Part shown: piece after piece, positions 1 to 8,417 of the stretch
Numbering within the stretch: position 1 is the stretch's first letter
Layout: every line of letters begins with the position of its first letter
From: Ruminococcaceae bacterium UBA5450
Lineage (GTDB): Bacteria; Bacillota; Clostridia; Oscillospirales; Acutalibacteraceae
Direction of reading: 5' to 3'
DNA: 15,588 bases
NCBI GenBank assembly: GCA_002424295.1
Contig: DIQY01000119.1
Span: 1-15,588 of the forward strand
Position numbers and translations under genes: made by a program
The notes under the pieces: generated by a model
Database searches by the model: none
Told to the model about the DNA's origin: nothing
What the model saw: the letters and a program-made list of their open reading frames with translations, nothing else

Positions 1-417
1 AAGGATATGCAGGAAGATAAAGAGCCGGTCTTTGATGCTTGTGATACCCTGCATATGTGTCTTACCACTTTTATTCCCATGATTAAGACCATGCGCGTTT
101 TGCCGCAGAATATGCGCAAAGCTGCCGCCGGCGGATTTATCAATGCTACTGATGCAGCCGATTATCTGGTAGAAAAAGGAATGCCTTTCCGGGATGCTTA
201 CCGGGTTGTTGGAGAATTAGTCGGCGAGTGTGTGGAAAAGGGAACGACACTGGAAGCACTGCCTTTAAAAAATTATCAGGCACATTCTGAACTCTTTGAT
301 GAAGGAATCTATGATGCCATCAGCCTCGAAAAATGTGTAAACGGCAGAACAGTTTTAGGCGGACCTGCTCCGCAAAATGTTGAAAAAGAAGCAAAACGTA
401 TCTTAGCAATGGTATAA
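1..417 (+). CDS. argH: Argininosuccinate lyase, C-terminal part (5' end outside window)
   Basis: ArgH splits argininosuccinate into arginine and fumarate, the last step of cytoplasmic arginine synthesis. Only the last 138 codons are present; the frame is open from base 1, and the in-frame ATG at 7 is internal. The first residues, KDMQEDKEPVFDA, match the conserved stretch just after the family's GSSxMPQK catalytic loop, which lies outside the window. The rest is the usual helical C-terminal domain, with GGFINATDAADYLV and a run resembling the family's MPFRxAYxxVG near residues 60-70. The stop is TAA at 415-417. argC follows after 55 nt with no convincing terminator between, so co-transcription with the downstream arg genes is likely. 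Identity is firm; the missing 5' part cannot be judged. Confidence 0.95.
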   Translation, partial: KDMQEDKEPVFDACDTLHMCLTTFIPMIKTMRVLPQNMRKAAAGGFINATDAADYLVEKGMPFRDAYRVVGELVGECVEKGTTLEALPLKNYQAHSELFDEGIYDAISLEKCVNGRTVLGGPAPQNVEKEAKRILAMV

Positions 418-472
418 ATAAAAAAAACAGCTCTTTTTTCTAGAGCGCGTATAAAAAAGGGGGAACCAATCG

Positions 473-1513
473 ATGAAATCCATCAAAGTCGGCGTCGTCG
501 GCGCCACCGGATATGCAGGCGCAGAATTGTGCCGTCTTCTTGCAAATCACCCGCAGGCATCTCTTACAGCCATCAGCAGTGTAAGTTTTGAAGGGAAAGC
601 GCTGAGCGAAGTATATCCAGCCTATTATGACTTGTGCGATCTGGTCTGCGGAAACCAGGAACAGGTCGTGGAAAAAAGTGATGTGATTTTTGCTGCTTTG
701 CCACATGGACTTTCACAGGTACTGGGAAAAGAGTGCTGGGATCAGAATAAAGTTTTTATTGATCTCGGCGCGGATTTTCGATTGGAAAAAGCAGAGGATT
801 ATGAACTTTGGTATAAGAATAAATTCCAGTATCCAGAGCTTCACAAAGAGGCCGTTTATGGCCTGCCGGAGCTTTTCCGCGAGGAAATTAAGGGAAAGCG
901 CCTGATCGCAAATCCCGGTTGTTATACTACGGCCGTGCCTCTGGCACTTGTTCCGGCATTAAAGGCAGGATTGATTGAGCAGGACGGAATTATTGCCGAC
1001 TGCAAATCCGGCGTGACCGGAGCGGGACGTAACAGTACGCAGGATACTCATTATCCGGAACTCAATGAAGGCATGCATGCCTATAAGGTCGCTGCGCATC
1101 GCCATACGCCCGAAATTGAGCAGAGTCTTTCTAAAATCACCGGAAACTCAATGAAGGTGCTTTTTGTGCCGCACCTTCTGCCCGTTAACCGCGGAATCCT
1201 TGCAACTTGCTACGCAAAGCTGAAGAATGGCACGACGCTTTCACAACTTCAAGAGGTTTACGAGGAAGCCTATCAGAATGAATATTTTATTCGCCTTCTG
1301 CCGAAGGGAAAAGAAGCGGATATTCATAATGTACGGTATTCTAATTTCTGCGATATTTCACTTCATATTGATCCGCGTACCAATACATTTATCGCGGTCA
1401 GCGCGCTTGATAATATGGTAAAAGGCGCGGCAGGTCAGGCAATTCAAAATATGAATCTGGCATTCGGCCTAGACGAAACAGAGGGTCTTACCGCATGGCC
1501 GCCGGCATTTTAA
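473..1513 (+). CDS. argC: N-acetyl-gamma-glutamyl-phosphate reductase
   Basis: ArgC reduces N-acetylglutamyl-5-phosphate to the semialdehyde with NADPH, the third step toward ornithine. The protein has 346 residues, normal for the long bacterial form. The N-terminal dinucleotide fold begins with GVVGATGYAGAEL (residues 7-19). The catalytic cysteine is Cys150 in ANPGCYTTA, and the conserved KSGVTGAGR (178-186) and HRHTPEIEQ (209-217, with the active-site histidine) follow. The ATG at 473 has an AAAAGGGGG ribosome site at about 456-463. The TAA stop overlaps the ribosome site of argJ, so the two are probably translated in coupled fashion. Confidence 0.97.
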   Translation: MKSIKVGVVGATGYAGAELCRLLANHPQASLTAISSVSFEGKALSEVYPAYYDLCDLVCGNQEQVVEKSDVIFAALPHGLSQVLGKECWDQNKVFIDLGADFRLEKAEDYELWYKNKFQYPELHKEAVYGLPELFREEIKGKRLIANPGCYTTAVPLALVPALKAGLIEQDGIIADCKSGVTGAGRNSTQDTHYPELNEGMHAYKVAAHRHTPEIEQSLSKITGNSMKVLFVPHLLPVNRGILATCYAKLKNGTTLSQLQEVYEEAYQNEYFIRLLPKGKEADIHNVRYSNFCDISLHIDPRTNTFIAVSALDNMVKGAAGQAIQNMNLAFGLDETEGLTAWPPAF

Positions 1514-1526
1514 GGAGGACGGATCT

Positions 1527-2741
1527 ATGAAGTTTATAGACGGAGGAATTACAGCGCCAAAAGGTTTTATGGCAGGTGGAATGCACTGTGGGATTCGTCC
1601 TAATAAAAAGAAGCCGGATCTGATGATGCTCAAAAGTGAAGTCCCCTGTAATGCGGCCGGCGTTTATACCAGTAATCTGGTAAAAGGCGCATCGATCGAG
1701 GTTTGCAAAAATCATCTGACGGATGGAGTTGCTCAGGCTGTGATTGCTAATTCCGGCAACGCCAACACCTGCAATTCAGATGGAGTGGAAAAGGCCGAAA
1801 AAATGGCAGAAGCCGCTGCAAGTGCATTAAAAATCAAAGCGCAGGATGTTTTGGTCGCGAGTACCGGAGTTATCGGGAAACCACTGCCGATTGAGCCAAT
1901 TTTAAAGGCAGCACCCGTTCTGGCAAAAAAGCTCAGCAAAGAAGGCGGAGATGATGCTGCGAAAGCGCTGATGACGACTGATACGGTTCCTAAAAATCTT
2001 GCAGTAGAGTTTATGCTCGGGGGACATGTGGTACGTTTAGGCGGCGCTGCAAAGGGCAGCGGAATGATTCACCCAAATATGTGTACCATGCTCTGCTTTT
2101 TGACGACGGACGCCGCAATTTCGACCGAGGCGTTGGAAAGTGCTTTGCAGGAGTCGGTGAAGAACAGCTTTAATATGATCAGCGTAGATGGGGATACCAG
2201 TACGAACGATACCTGCTGCATTATGGCGAACGGCCTTGCGAAAAATGAGCCAATCACAACGGACGGAGAAGATTATCAGACCTTTTTAAAGGCAATGAAA
2301 ATGCTCTGTACCGCGCTCTGTAAGATGATGGCAAAAGACGGAGAAGGCGCGACAAAGCTTCTTGCTTGTCGGGTAGCAGGAGCTTCTTCCGATGAAAATG
2401 CTAGAATCGTTGCAAAGACGATTATCTGTTCTTCCCTGGTAAAAGCTGCGATGTTTGGAGCAGATGCCAACTGGGGACGGGTGCTTTGTGCGATTGGATA
2501 TTCCGGAGTGCCGGTGGATATCCATGCCGTCGATGTTGCATTCCGTTCTAAAATGGGCGCAATTAAAGTTTGCAAAGATGGTGCCGGAATTGATTTTGAT
2601 GAAGAAACCGCTAAGAAAATTCTTTTGGAAGATGAAATCGGAATCGATGTAACGCTCCATGACGGCGATTTTGAGGCAACTGCCTATGGGTGTGACCTCA
2701 CTTATGATTATGTAAAGATTAATGGTGATTATCGGACCTGA
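1527..2741 (+). CDS. argJ: Bifunctional ornithine acetyltransferase / N-acetylglutamate synthase
   Basis: ArgJ moves the acetyl group from N-acetylornithine to glutamate, closing the cyclic arginine pathway; bifunctional members also make acetylglutamate from acetyl-CoA. It has 404 residues, the usual length. The precursor cuts itself into alpha and beta chains before a threonine, which becomes the N-terminal nucleophile. Here the motif is KGSGMIHPNMCTML (176-189), giving Thr187 as nucleophile with Cys186 where most members have Ala. The oxyanion-hole STGVIG is at 112-117. ATG 1527 sits 7 nt after AAGGAGGA (1512-1519), which overlaps the argC stop. Whether this copy has both activities cannot be told from sequence. 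No argE or argA is visible, which fits the recycling route. Confidence 0.96.
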   Translation: MKFIDGGITAPKGFMAGGMHCGIRPNKKKPDLMMLKSEVPCNAAGVYTSNLVKGASIEVCKNHLTDGVAQAVIANSGNANTCNSDGVEKAEKMAEAAASALKIKAQDVLVASTGVIGKPLPIEPILKAAPVLAKKLSKEGGDDAAKALMTTDTVPKNLAVEFMLGGHVVRLGGAAKGSGMIHPNMCTMLCFLTTDAAISTEALESALQESVKNSFNMISVDGDTSTNDTCCIMANGLAKNEPITTDGEDYQTFLKAMKMLCTALCKMMAKDGEGATKLLACRVAGASSDENARIVAKTIICSSLVKAAMFGADANWGRVLCAIGYSGVPVDIHAVDVAFRSKMGAIKVCKDGAGIDFDEETAKKILLEDEIGIDVTLHDGDFEATAYGCDLTYDYVKINGDYRT

Positions 2742-2760
2742 TGAGAAGGAGGAACCCCCC

Positions 2761-3618
2761 TTGAATATTTTAGATGCAGATCGGGCACAGGTTTTGGTGG
2801 AGGCATTGCCTTATATCCAGAAGCTGGCGGGAAAAACAATCGTTGTCAAGTACGGCGGAAATGCAATGATCGATGATCATCTGAAAGACGCTGTGATGAG
2901 TGATTTGGTTCTGATGCAGCTTGTCGGAATCCATGTGGTTTTGGTTCATGGCGGCGGCCCGGAAATCAATGCAATGCTCAAAAAAGTCGGAAAGAAAAGC
3001 GAATTTATTAAAGGAATGCGCGTGACCGACCAGGAGACAATCGATATTGTTCAAATGGTTTTAGCAGGAAAGGTCAATAAAGACTTGGTGCAACTTTTAC
3101 AGCGCCATGAGGGCAAAGCAATCGGGCTTTGCGGTCTGGATGGTGACCTGATGTGTGCGGAAAAGAAAGTTTCTGAAGATGACCTTGGGTTTGTCGGAGA
3201 AATTACAGAAGTCAAAAATGAAGTAATCAATGATGCAATCGAAAAAGGATATATTCCGATTATTTCCACAGTAGCCGGCAGCCGGCAAGGCCAGGTATTT
3301 AATATCAATGCAGATATTGCCGCGGCGCATATTGCTGCGAGTCTTCATGCTGAAAAGCTCATTTTGATGACGGATATCCGCGGACTTTTACGAGATAAAG
3401 AGGATGAGGAAACCTTGATCCCGATTGTCAATCTTTCTTCTGTACCAAAACTGCAGAAAGATGGGGTTATTTCCGGCGGCATGATCCCCAAAATTGACTG
3501 TTGTGTAGAGGCGGTTCGTCAAGGCGTTAAGCGTGCGCATATTATCGACGGCCGGGTTCCGCATTCCATTTTGGTGGAGCTCTTTACCGATGCCGGTATT
3601 GGCACGATGTTCTGTTAA
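2761..3618 (+). CDS. argB: Acetylglutamate kinase (TTG start)
   Basis: ArgB phosphorylates N-acetylglutamate with ATP, the second and usually controlled step of the pathway. I chose TTG at 2761 because AGAAGGAGG (2744-2752) lies 8 nt upstream; an in-frame ATG at 2722 lies inside argJ, has no ribosome site and would add 13 unconserved residues. This gives 285 residues, a normal length. Motifs: KYGGNAM (30-36), HGGGPEIN (63-70), NINADIAAAH (181-190) and SGGMIPK (238-244). An N-terminal amphipathic helix (about residues 5-22, RAQVLVEALPYIQKL) precedes the kinase core. In the family this helix goes with hexamer formation and feedback inhibition by arginine, so this enzyme is probably arginine-sensitive (inference). 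The start codon is 19 nt after the argJ stop. Confidence 0.96.
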   Translation: MNILDADRAQVLVEALPYIQKLAGKTIVVKYGGNAMIDDHLKDAVMSDLVLMQLVGIHVVLVHGGGPEINAMLKKVGKKSEFIKGMRVTDQETIDIVQMVLAGKVNKDLVQLLQRHEGKAIGLCGLDGDLMCAEKKVSEDDLGFVGEITEVKNEVINDAIEKGYIPIISTVAGSRQGQVFNINADIAAAHIAASLHAEKLILMTDIRGLLRDKEDEETLIPIVNLSSVPKLQKDGVISGGMIPKIDCCVEAVRQGVKRAHIIDGRVPHSILVELFTDAGIGTMFC

Positions 3619-3635
3619 TATAGAGGAGGCACTTT

Positions 3636-4805
3636 ATGGAATTTGAAAAGATCAAAGCACAGGCAGATCAGTATATGATGCACACCTACCACCGCTTTTC
3701 CGCAGCGCTGGTAAAAGGAAAAAATGCGACCGCATGGGATGCAGATGGGAAAAAGTATATTGATTTTACTGCCGGGATCGGTGTGAACAGTCTGGGATAT
3801 GCCGATCCAAAATGGGTTGCGGCGGTTTCAAAACAGGCGGGAGAAATTCAGCATACCTGTAATCTGTTTTATAACCCGCAGGTTACGTCACTAGCAGAAA
3901 ATCTTTGTAAAACAGCAGGATTTTCAAAAGTGTTTTTTGGCAACAGCGGTGCAGAAGCAAACGAGTGCGCCGTTAAGGTGGCAAGAAAATATAGTTCCGA
4001 TCGGTATGGATTTGACCGCTGCGAAGTGATTACCCTTCAAAATTCTTTTCATGGCAGAACGCTGGCAACTCTAGCTGCCACCGGTCAGGAACATTTTCAC
4101 GAGCTATTTAAGCCGCTGCCGGCGGGATTTATTACCGCGGAACCAAACATCCAGAGTGTCATGGAGAAACTCAGCGATAAGACCTGCGCAATTTTTTATG
4201 AGCCGATTCAGGGAGAGGGCGGCGTTTTGCCCTTGACTGCGGAGTTTGTAAAAACGCTGCGGAAACTTTGTGATGAAAAAGATGTTATTTTGGTGGCGGA
4301 CGAAGTACAGACCGGTGTGGGGCGTTCCGGAACTTTTTATGCGACAGAACAGTTTGGAGTAAAGCCGGATGTACTGACCAGTGCCAAGGGATTAGGCGGC
4401 GGTTTGCCGATCGGAGCATGTTTGGTCGGCGAAAAGTGTGCAGAGGTTCTCGGTATTGGTGATCACGGTACTACCTTCGGCGGGAATCCGGTGGTTTGTG
4501 CAGGCGCGAACGTCGTTTTAGAGAGACTCAATACACCGGGATTTTTACAAGAGGTTTCCGAAAAAGGTGCTTTTTTGCAGAAATCGCTTAGCAAGATGGA
4601 AAACATTGAAAATGTGCGCGGCATGGGATTAATGGTCGGTGCGAAGCCAATCGGAAAAACGGCTGCCCAAATTGCAGACCAATGTGTGGAGAACGGATTA
4701 TTGGTGCTGACGGCAAAAGATGTTTTGCGCTTTTTACCGCCGCTTACCATTACGATTGAGGAATTAAAAGCAGGCCTTTCCATTCTGGAAAAGGTACTGG
4801 CTTAA
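3636..4805 (+). CDS. argD: Acetylornithine aminotransferase
   Basis: ArgD is a class III PLP aminotransferase that converts N-acetylglutamate semialdehyde and glutamate to N-acetylornithine and 2-oxoglutarate. The protein has 389 residues, typical for ArgD. Visible motifs are FGNSGAEANE (101-110, phosphate binding), NSFHGRTLATLAATGQ (136-151), DEVQTGVGRSG (222-232, the Asp that contacts the pyridine nitrogen) and SAKGLGGGLPIGA (249-261), where Lys251 is the PLP Schiff-base lysine. The ribosome site AGAGGAGG (3622-3629) is 6 nt before ATG 3636. It lies between argB and argF in a tight operon, which favours the biosynthetic ArgD role over a catabolic ornithine or GABA aminotransferase. Confidence 0.96.
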   Translation: MEFEKIKAQADQYMMHTYHRFSAALVKGKNATAWDADGKKYIDFTAGIGVNSLGYADPKWVAAVSKQAGEIQHTCNLFYNPQVTSLAENLCKTAGFSKVFFGNSGAEANECAVKVARKYSSDRYGFDRCEVITLQNSFHGRTLATLAATGQEHFHELFKPLPAGFITAEPNIQSVMEKLSDKTCAIFYEPIQGEGGVLPLTAEFVKTLRKLCDEKDVILVADEVQTGVGRSGTFYATEQFGVKPDVLTSAKGLGGGLPIGACLVGEKCAEVLGIGDHGTTFGGNPVVCAGANVVLERLNTPGFLQEVSEKGAFLQKSLSKMENIENVRGMGLMVGAKPIGKTAAQIADQCVENGLLVLTAKDVLRFLPPLTITIEELKAGLSILEKVLA

Positions 4806-4826
4806 AATTTTTGAGGAGGCTTATCG

Positions 4827-5729
4827 ATGAAACATCTTTTAAAAATGCTGGATCTTTCTTCTCAGGAGATCACAGAGATTCTGGATCTTGCCGATCAGCT
4901 CAAGTATGAGAAAAAGCATGACATTGCGCATCCGCGTCTGGCAGGAAAAACATTGGGAATGATCTTTGAAAAGGCCAGTACCCGTACGCGTGTTTCTTTT
5001 GAGGTTGGCATGTATCAACTGGGAGGACTGCCGATCTTTCTTTCTTCAAAAGATATGCAGATCGGCCGCGGGGAACCGGTGCAGGATACGGCAAGAGTTC
5101 TTTCCCGGTATCTGGACGGAATTATGATTCGTACTTTTAAACAGAGCGAAGTAGAAGCTTTGGCTAATTTTGGCACGATACCGGTCATCAATGGTCTGAC
5201 GGATTTATCTCATCCGTGCCAGGTGCTTGGAGATCTGATGACGATCCGTGAAAAGCATGGCAGTTTGGATGGACTTAAAATGTGCTTTATCGGCGACGGA
5301 AATAATATGATGAATTCCCTGATCGTCGGCGGCCTTAAGATGAAGATGGAAGTATCGGTTGCTTGCCCGCAGGGGTACCGTCCGGCAGCAGAAGTGCTGG
5401 ATTTTGCACAGGCCTATCCGGCATTCAGCATGACGACAGATCCGAAAGAAGCGGCTGTCGGAGCAGATGTTGTGATCACAGACGTTTGGGCTTCGATGGG
5501 ACAGGAAGAGGAAGCTGCAAAACGCCGCAAAGCGTTTGAAGGATTCCAGATAAACGCAGAAGTGATGGCAAAGGCAAAAAAGGATGCAATGGTACTGCAT
5601 TGCCTTCCGGCACATCGCGGAGAAGAAATTACCGCGGATGTATTTGAAAAACATTCTACGGAAATCTTTGAAGAAGCTGAAAACCGTCTACATGCTCAAA
5701 AAGCAGTTATGGTAGAGCTGCTCGGCTGA
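4827..5729 (+). CDS. argF: Ornithine carbamoyltransferase (anabolic)
   Basis: This enzyme joins carbamoyl phosphate and ornithine to form citrulline. It has 300 residues, within the family's usual range. The carbamoyl-phosphate loop STRTRVSFE is at 51-59, HPCQ at 129-132, the ornithine-binding DVWASMGQ (SMG loop) at 219-226, and HCLPAHRGEE with the active-site cysteine at 258-267. The ribosome site GAGGAGG (4813-4819) is 7 nt before ATG 4827, and the argD stop is 21 nt upstream. It is last in the arg operon, with a strong terminator after it. There is no arcA or arcC nearby, so I take it as the biosynthetic enzyme rather than that of the arginine deiminase pathway. Confidence 0.96.
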   Translation: MKHLLKMLDLSSQEITEILDLADQLKYEKKHDIAHPRLAGKTLGMIFEKASTRTRVSFEVGMYQLGGLPIFLSSKDMQIGRGEPVQDTARVLSRYLDGIMIRTFKQSEVEALANFGTIPVINGLTDLSHPCQVLGDLMTIREKHGSLDGLKMCFIGDGNNMMNSLIVGGLKMKMEVSVACPQGYRPAAEVLDFAQAYPAFSMTTDPKEAAVGADVVITDVWASMGQEEEAAKRRKAFEGFQINAEVMAKAKKDAMVLHCLPAHRGEEITADVFEKHSTEIFEEAENRLHAQKAVMVELLG

Positions 5730-5752
5730 GATTTCTTTGCTTCGGTGTAAAT

Positions 5753-5798
5753 AAAAAGTGCCTCAGAAACCGAAAAACGATTTCTGAGGCACTTTTTT
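5753..5798. terminator. Bidirectional terminator of the arg operon and the convergent gene
   Basis: A perfect 14-bp stem (5756-5769 with 5781-5794) around an 11-nt loop is flanked by A5 on the left and T6 on the right, so it works as an intrinsic terminator on both strands. It ends argF transcription on the + strand. It also lies directly after the stop of the convergent glycosyltransferase-like gene at 5803. Confidence 0.95.
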
Positions 5799-5802
5799 GC
5801 AA

Positions 5803-7038
5803 TTATAAGGCTTTTATCATCTTTTTCCATGACTTTTGCAGGTCGTGGAATTGCTGATTATGATTTGGTACGTTTTTGATGTATTTTTCCATTTCATTCA
5901 ATAGATTGAAATATCGCTTGTCATTAAAATAAGAACAGATATATGGCAGGCTCTCCTGAAGATTCTGGAGGGACTGGTCCATCATTTCTGTAAAGGAGTC
6001 CGGTTGAGTCAGATAGGTATAAAGAGGTTTATAACGAGCCCAGCCGAGGCAGGCTTTATAAAAACGATTGTTAACAGTAGCGGAATCATAAAGAGAAATC
6101 TGTTTTAGTTTTAGAGGAAGAACACCGCGCAGAAGAGATTCATAGAAGGAAAACCCATCATGAAATGTATAGACGGGAATCCACTTTACGTTATATTCAT
6201 CCAGACAAGTACTGAGAATACTGTCTTCACCCCGCGCTTCCGGTGGATTATAAAATGGCAAAACTTTTGTCCGCTTTGTCAGATTGATTCCGAGATTTCC
6301 TCCGCTTATAAATTTTGCACCATTTGTTTCCAAAGCAAATTTTGCCTGATGTTCTCTCAAAATGGTTTTGTCTGCATATGTAACTCCGCCGGATGCAATC
6401 AAACGCTCAACCTCGTCCCATTTTAGTACATCACTGCTCAGAGAATCTGTAAAGCGGTGAAAGATCTCTTTTGAGAGGATCCCGTCAAAATCAATAGAAG
6501 GAACAGGCGTTAGATAGCCGCAGTGATATCCATTTGTGATATCGGAAAATTGCAGGTAACGAATATGCTCTTCCAAAACATTCTGACCGCTCCAGAGAGA
6601 AAACCCGTTTGTTTCTGTAACTGCCATAGGATATTCATCATCATCGAGAAAAATGATTCCATCAACATTTTCACGCAAAGCTTCATATAGAATAATATTT
6701 CGCTGCATAGCATAGCCGGTTCCAAATACACCGGCTGCTTCTTCTTTTGTTAAAATGGATTCTTTCACAAGCTGCTGCTTTTCTTTTTCAATGTCGTCCG
6801 GCCCGATAAAGCGGCATAAATAAAAGGATTCTCGTTCTTCTGCACTGAGATCATCATAATCTTCTTTTTTGGTATTATTATAGCTGGGATCATATGCAAC
6901 AAATAGAGACAAAAGCAGCTGGTGGTCGGATGGAGAATGGGATTCTTTTAAATGATAGATATAAGAATGCAGTACATTTTTAAAGCCAATTCGTCCGGTT
7001 GCAAATCCGATTGCAATGTGCTTCTTTCCATCTGTCAT
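5803..7038 (-). CDS. Probable GT-A-fold glycosyltransferase, family not recognised
   Basis: A 411-residue soluble-looking protein without signal peptide or clear membrane segment. I cannot place it in a named family. Features of a metal-dependent GT-A enzyme are visible: a first strand HIAIGFATGRIG (7-18), an aspartate cluster at the end of a strand in IIFLDDDEYP (128-137, a DxD-type motif), ISGGNLGINL (244-253, like the GGNxxxxR strand before the acceptor site), RGEDSIL (269-275, the usual ED acceptor/base motif) and HDGFS (293-297), a possible metal-ligand histidine. The last 100 residues are helical and polar. The start at 7036-7038 is chosen because AGGAGAG lies about 6-8 nt upstream; the frame is open further up, but that part overlaps promoter and terminator. 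It stands alone with its own promoter, convergent to the arg operon. Donor, acceptor and target are unknown. Confidence 0.65.
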   Translation of the reverse strand: MTDGKKHIAIGFATGRIGFKNVLHSYIYHLKESHSPSDHQLLLSLFVAYDPSYNNTKKEDYDDLSAEERESFYLCRFIGPDDIEKEKQQLVKESILTKEEAAGVFGTGYAMQRNIILYEALRENVDGIIFLDDDEYPMAVTETNGFSLWSGQNVLEEHIRYLQFSDITNGYHCGYLTPVPSIDFDGILSKEIFHRFTDSLSSDVLKWDEVERLIASGGVTYADKTILREHQAKFALETNGAKFISGGNLGINLTKRTKVLPFYNPPEARGEDSILSTCLDEYNVKWIPVYTFHDGFSFYESLLRGVLPLKLKQISLYDSATVNNRFYKACLGWARYKPLYTYLTQPDSFTEMMDQSLQNLQESLPYICSYFNDKRYFNLLNEMEKYIKNVPNHNQQFHDLQKSWKKMIKAL

Positions 7039-7075
7039 AAAATTCTCTCCTATCCTATGTGGTTTAATATATTTA

Positions 7076-7104
7076 ATTATACCATTATTTAGCCTGGAAT
7101 GCAA
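7076..7104 (-). promoter_or_regulatory. Sigma-A promoter of the glycosyltransferase-like gene
   Basis: Reading on the - strand, TTGCAT (7099-7104) and a perfect TATAAT (7076-7081) are separated by exactly 17 bp. Transcription would start near 7069, giving a leader of about 30 nt before the ATG at 7038. Confidence 0.8.
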
Positions 7105-7149
7105 AAATTTGGACAAATTCATTTTATAATTATAATTGCTGTTATACAA

Positions 7150-7193
7150 AAGCAAAAAGGCCGGCTCAGAAAAACGAGTCGGTCTTTTTGCTT
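7150..7193 (-). terminator. Terminator after the aminotransferase operon
   Basis: Two 18-nt arms (7150-7167 and 7176-7193) pair around an 8-nt loop. On the - strand there are two A-C mismatches; the opposite strand would have G-U pairs there. The base of the stem is A-rich/T-rich, and a short T-rich run follows toward lower coordinates. It lies 17 nt past the aminotransferase stop and separates that operon from the promoter of the next - strand gene. Confidence 0.8.
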
Positions 7194-7210
7194 ATAAGAA
7201 GATAAATCTT

Positions 7211-8404
7211 TTATGCAAGTGATTTTACGAAATTGGCCATTCGATCGGTTGCTTCCAAAATGTTTTCATTAGAAGTCGCGTAAGAAAGGCGGACAAAATT
7301 TCCGCATTCTTTTCCAAGACCGATCCCGGGGACAGTACCAACCAACTTTTCTTTCAACAGCCGTTCGGAAAATTCTTGTCCGGAGAATCCGGTATCGGAG
7401 ACATCAATAAAAACATAAAAGGCACCGGAAGGGCGAACATAATGAATCTGTGGAATTTTATCGAGCTGCTCCATGATTAGTTTTCTGCGTTCCTTAAACT
7501 TTTTCTGCATTTCTTGTACGGCTGCTTCTGTTTCAGGAAGATCCACAGAATTTGCAAGACCAATCTGCAAAAAGGTGGGGCAGCAAGTGGAAGAATACTG
7601 ATGAAATTTTAAAATATAATTCATATGCCGTTTGTCAACTGCTAAATATCCGAGTCGCCAGCCGGTCATGGCATAGGTCTTTGAAAAACCGCACATGATA
7701 AGTGCCCGTTCCCGCATTCCGGGGAAAGAAGCCATCGAGCAGAAAGGTTCATCATAAGTGAGGCGGTCATAAATTTCGTCCGAAAAGACGAGAAGATCAT
7801 ATTTACAGGCAAGTTTTGCGAGGCCTTCCAAAATTTCGCGGTGATAGGCAACGCCGGTTGGATTGCAGGGATTATTGAGAATAATCATTCTGGTACGGTC
7901 AGTGATATTGGCCTCGGTTTCAGCAAGATCAATCTGAAAGCCATTTTCCTCTTTCAAGGGAAGCGAAACGACAGTACCGCCCGCTAAATGAACCAGGTTC
8001 TCATAGCTTACAAAGGCGGGGGAAAAGATGATGACTTCATCCCCCGGACTGATTGTAGAGAGCAATGCATTGTTGATTGCTTCTGCACCGCCGCATGTCA
8101 CAAGGATTTCGGTCGCAGGGTCGTAATGAACTTCCATATCCCGTTCCAGAATTTTCGAAATCTTTTCGCGCAGTTCCGGCATGCCGCGGTTGGAACCATA
8201 ATGTGTAAAGTTAGCTTCCAAAGCGGCAATCGTTGCTTTTTTAATTGGTTCCGGTGTATTGAAATCCGGTTCCCCTGCTACCAGAGGAATCACTGTTTTG
8301 CCGGCATCTTTCATGGTACGGACTTTATCGAGCATGACGCGAATTAAAGAGGAAGAAGTGGAATCCATACGTTCGGCACCCGCAAAAATATCTCTTTTTT
8401 TCAT
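7211..8404 (-). CDS. Class I/II PLP aminotransferase (AspC/PatA-like)
   Basis: A 397-residue fold-type I aminotransferase transferring an amino group between an amino acid and a 2-oxoacid. Motifs: VAGEPDFNTP (42-51), YGSNRGMPELRE (69-80), NNPCNPTG (177-184), SDEIYDRL (208-215) and SKTYAMTGWRLGY (241-253), with Lys242 the PLP lysine; Arg372 in FVRLSYA is the expected carboxylate-binding arginine. The true start is ATG 8402-8404, 6 nt after AAAGGAGG, which overlaps the stop of the upstream dehydrogenase gene; an in-frame ATG at 8434 lies inside that gene and lacks a ribosome site. Substrate is not evident: aspartate, aromatic and branched-chain specificities all occur in this subgroup. Pairing with a 2-hydroxyacid dehydrogenase and a nearby Liv-type transporter suggests an imported amino acid (inference). 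Confidence 0.88.
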   Translation of the reverse strand: MKKRDIFAGAERMDSTSSSLIRVMLDKVRTMKDAGKTVIPLVAGEPDFNTPEPIKKATIAALEANFTHYGSNRGMPELREKISKILERDMEVHYDPATEILVTCGGAEAINNALLSTISPGDEVIIFSPAFVSYENLVHLAGGTVVSLPLKEENGFQIDLAETEANITDRTRMIILNNPCNPTGVAYHREILEGLAKLACKYDLLVFSDEIYDRLTYDEPFCSMASFPGMRERALIMCGFSKTYAMTGWRLGYLAVDKRHMNYILKFHQYSSTCCPTFLQIGLANSVDLPETEAAVQEMQKKFKERRKLIMEQLDKIPQIHYVRPSGAFYVFIDVSDTGFSGQEFSERLLKEKLVGTVPGIGLGKECGNFVRLSYATSNENILEATDRMANFVKSLA

Positions 8405-8417
8405 AAGAAGTCCTCCT

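Noticed and set aside
424..456. Possible terminator between argH and argC (GCTCT/AGAGC hairpin with T and A runs)
   Set aside because: The stem is only 5 bp. A T-run in terminator position exists only on the - strand, where no gene ends.
7109..7126. TGGAC half-site upstream of the glycosyltransferase-like gene
   Set aside because: The right arm does not match GTCCA and there is no partner at 31 bp.
7039..7155. N-terminal extension of the glycosyltransferase-like gene to an ATG at 7155
   Set aside because: The extra 39 codons overlap the sigma-A promoter and part of a terminator, and only the ATG at 7038 has a ribosome site.
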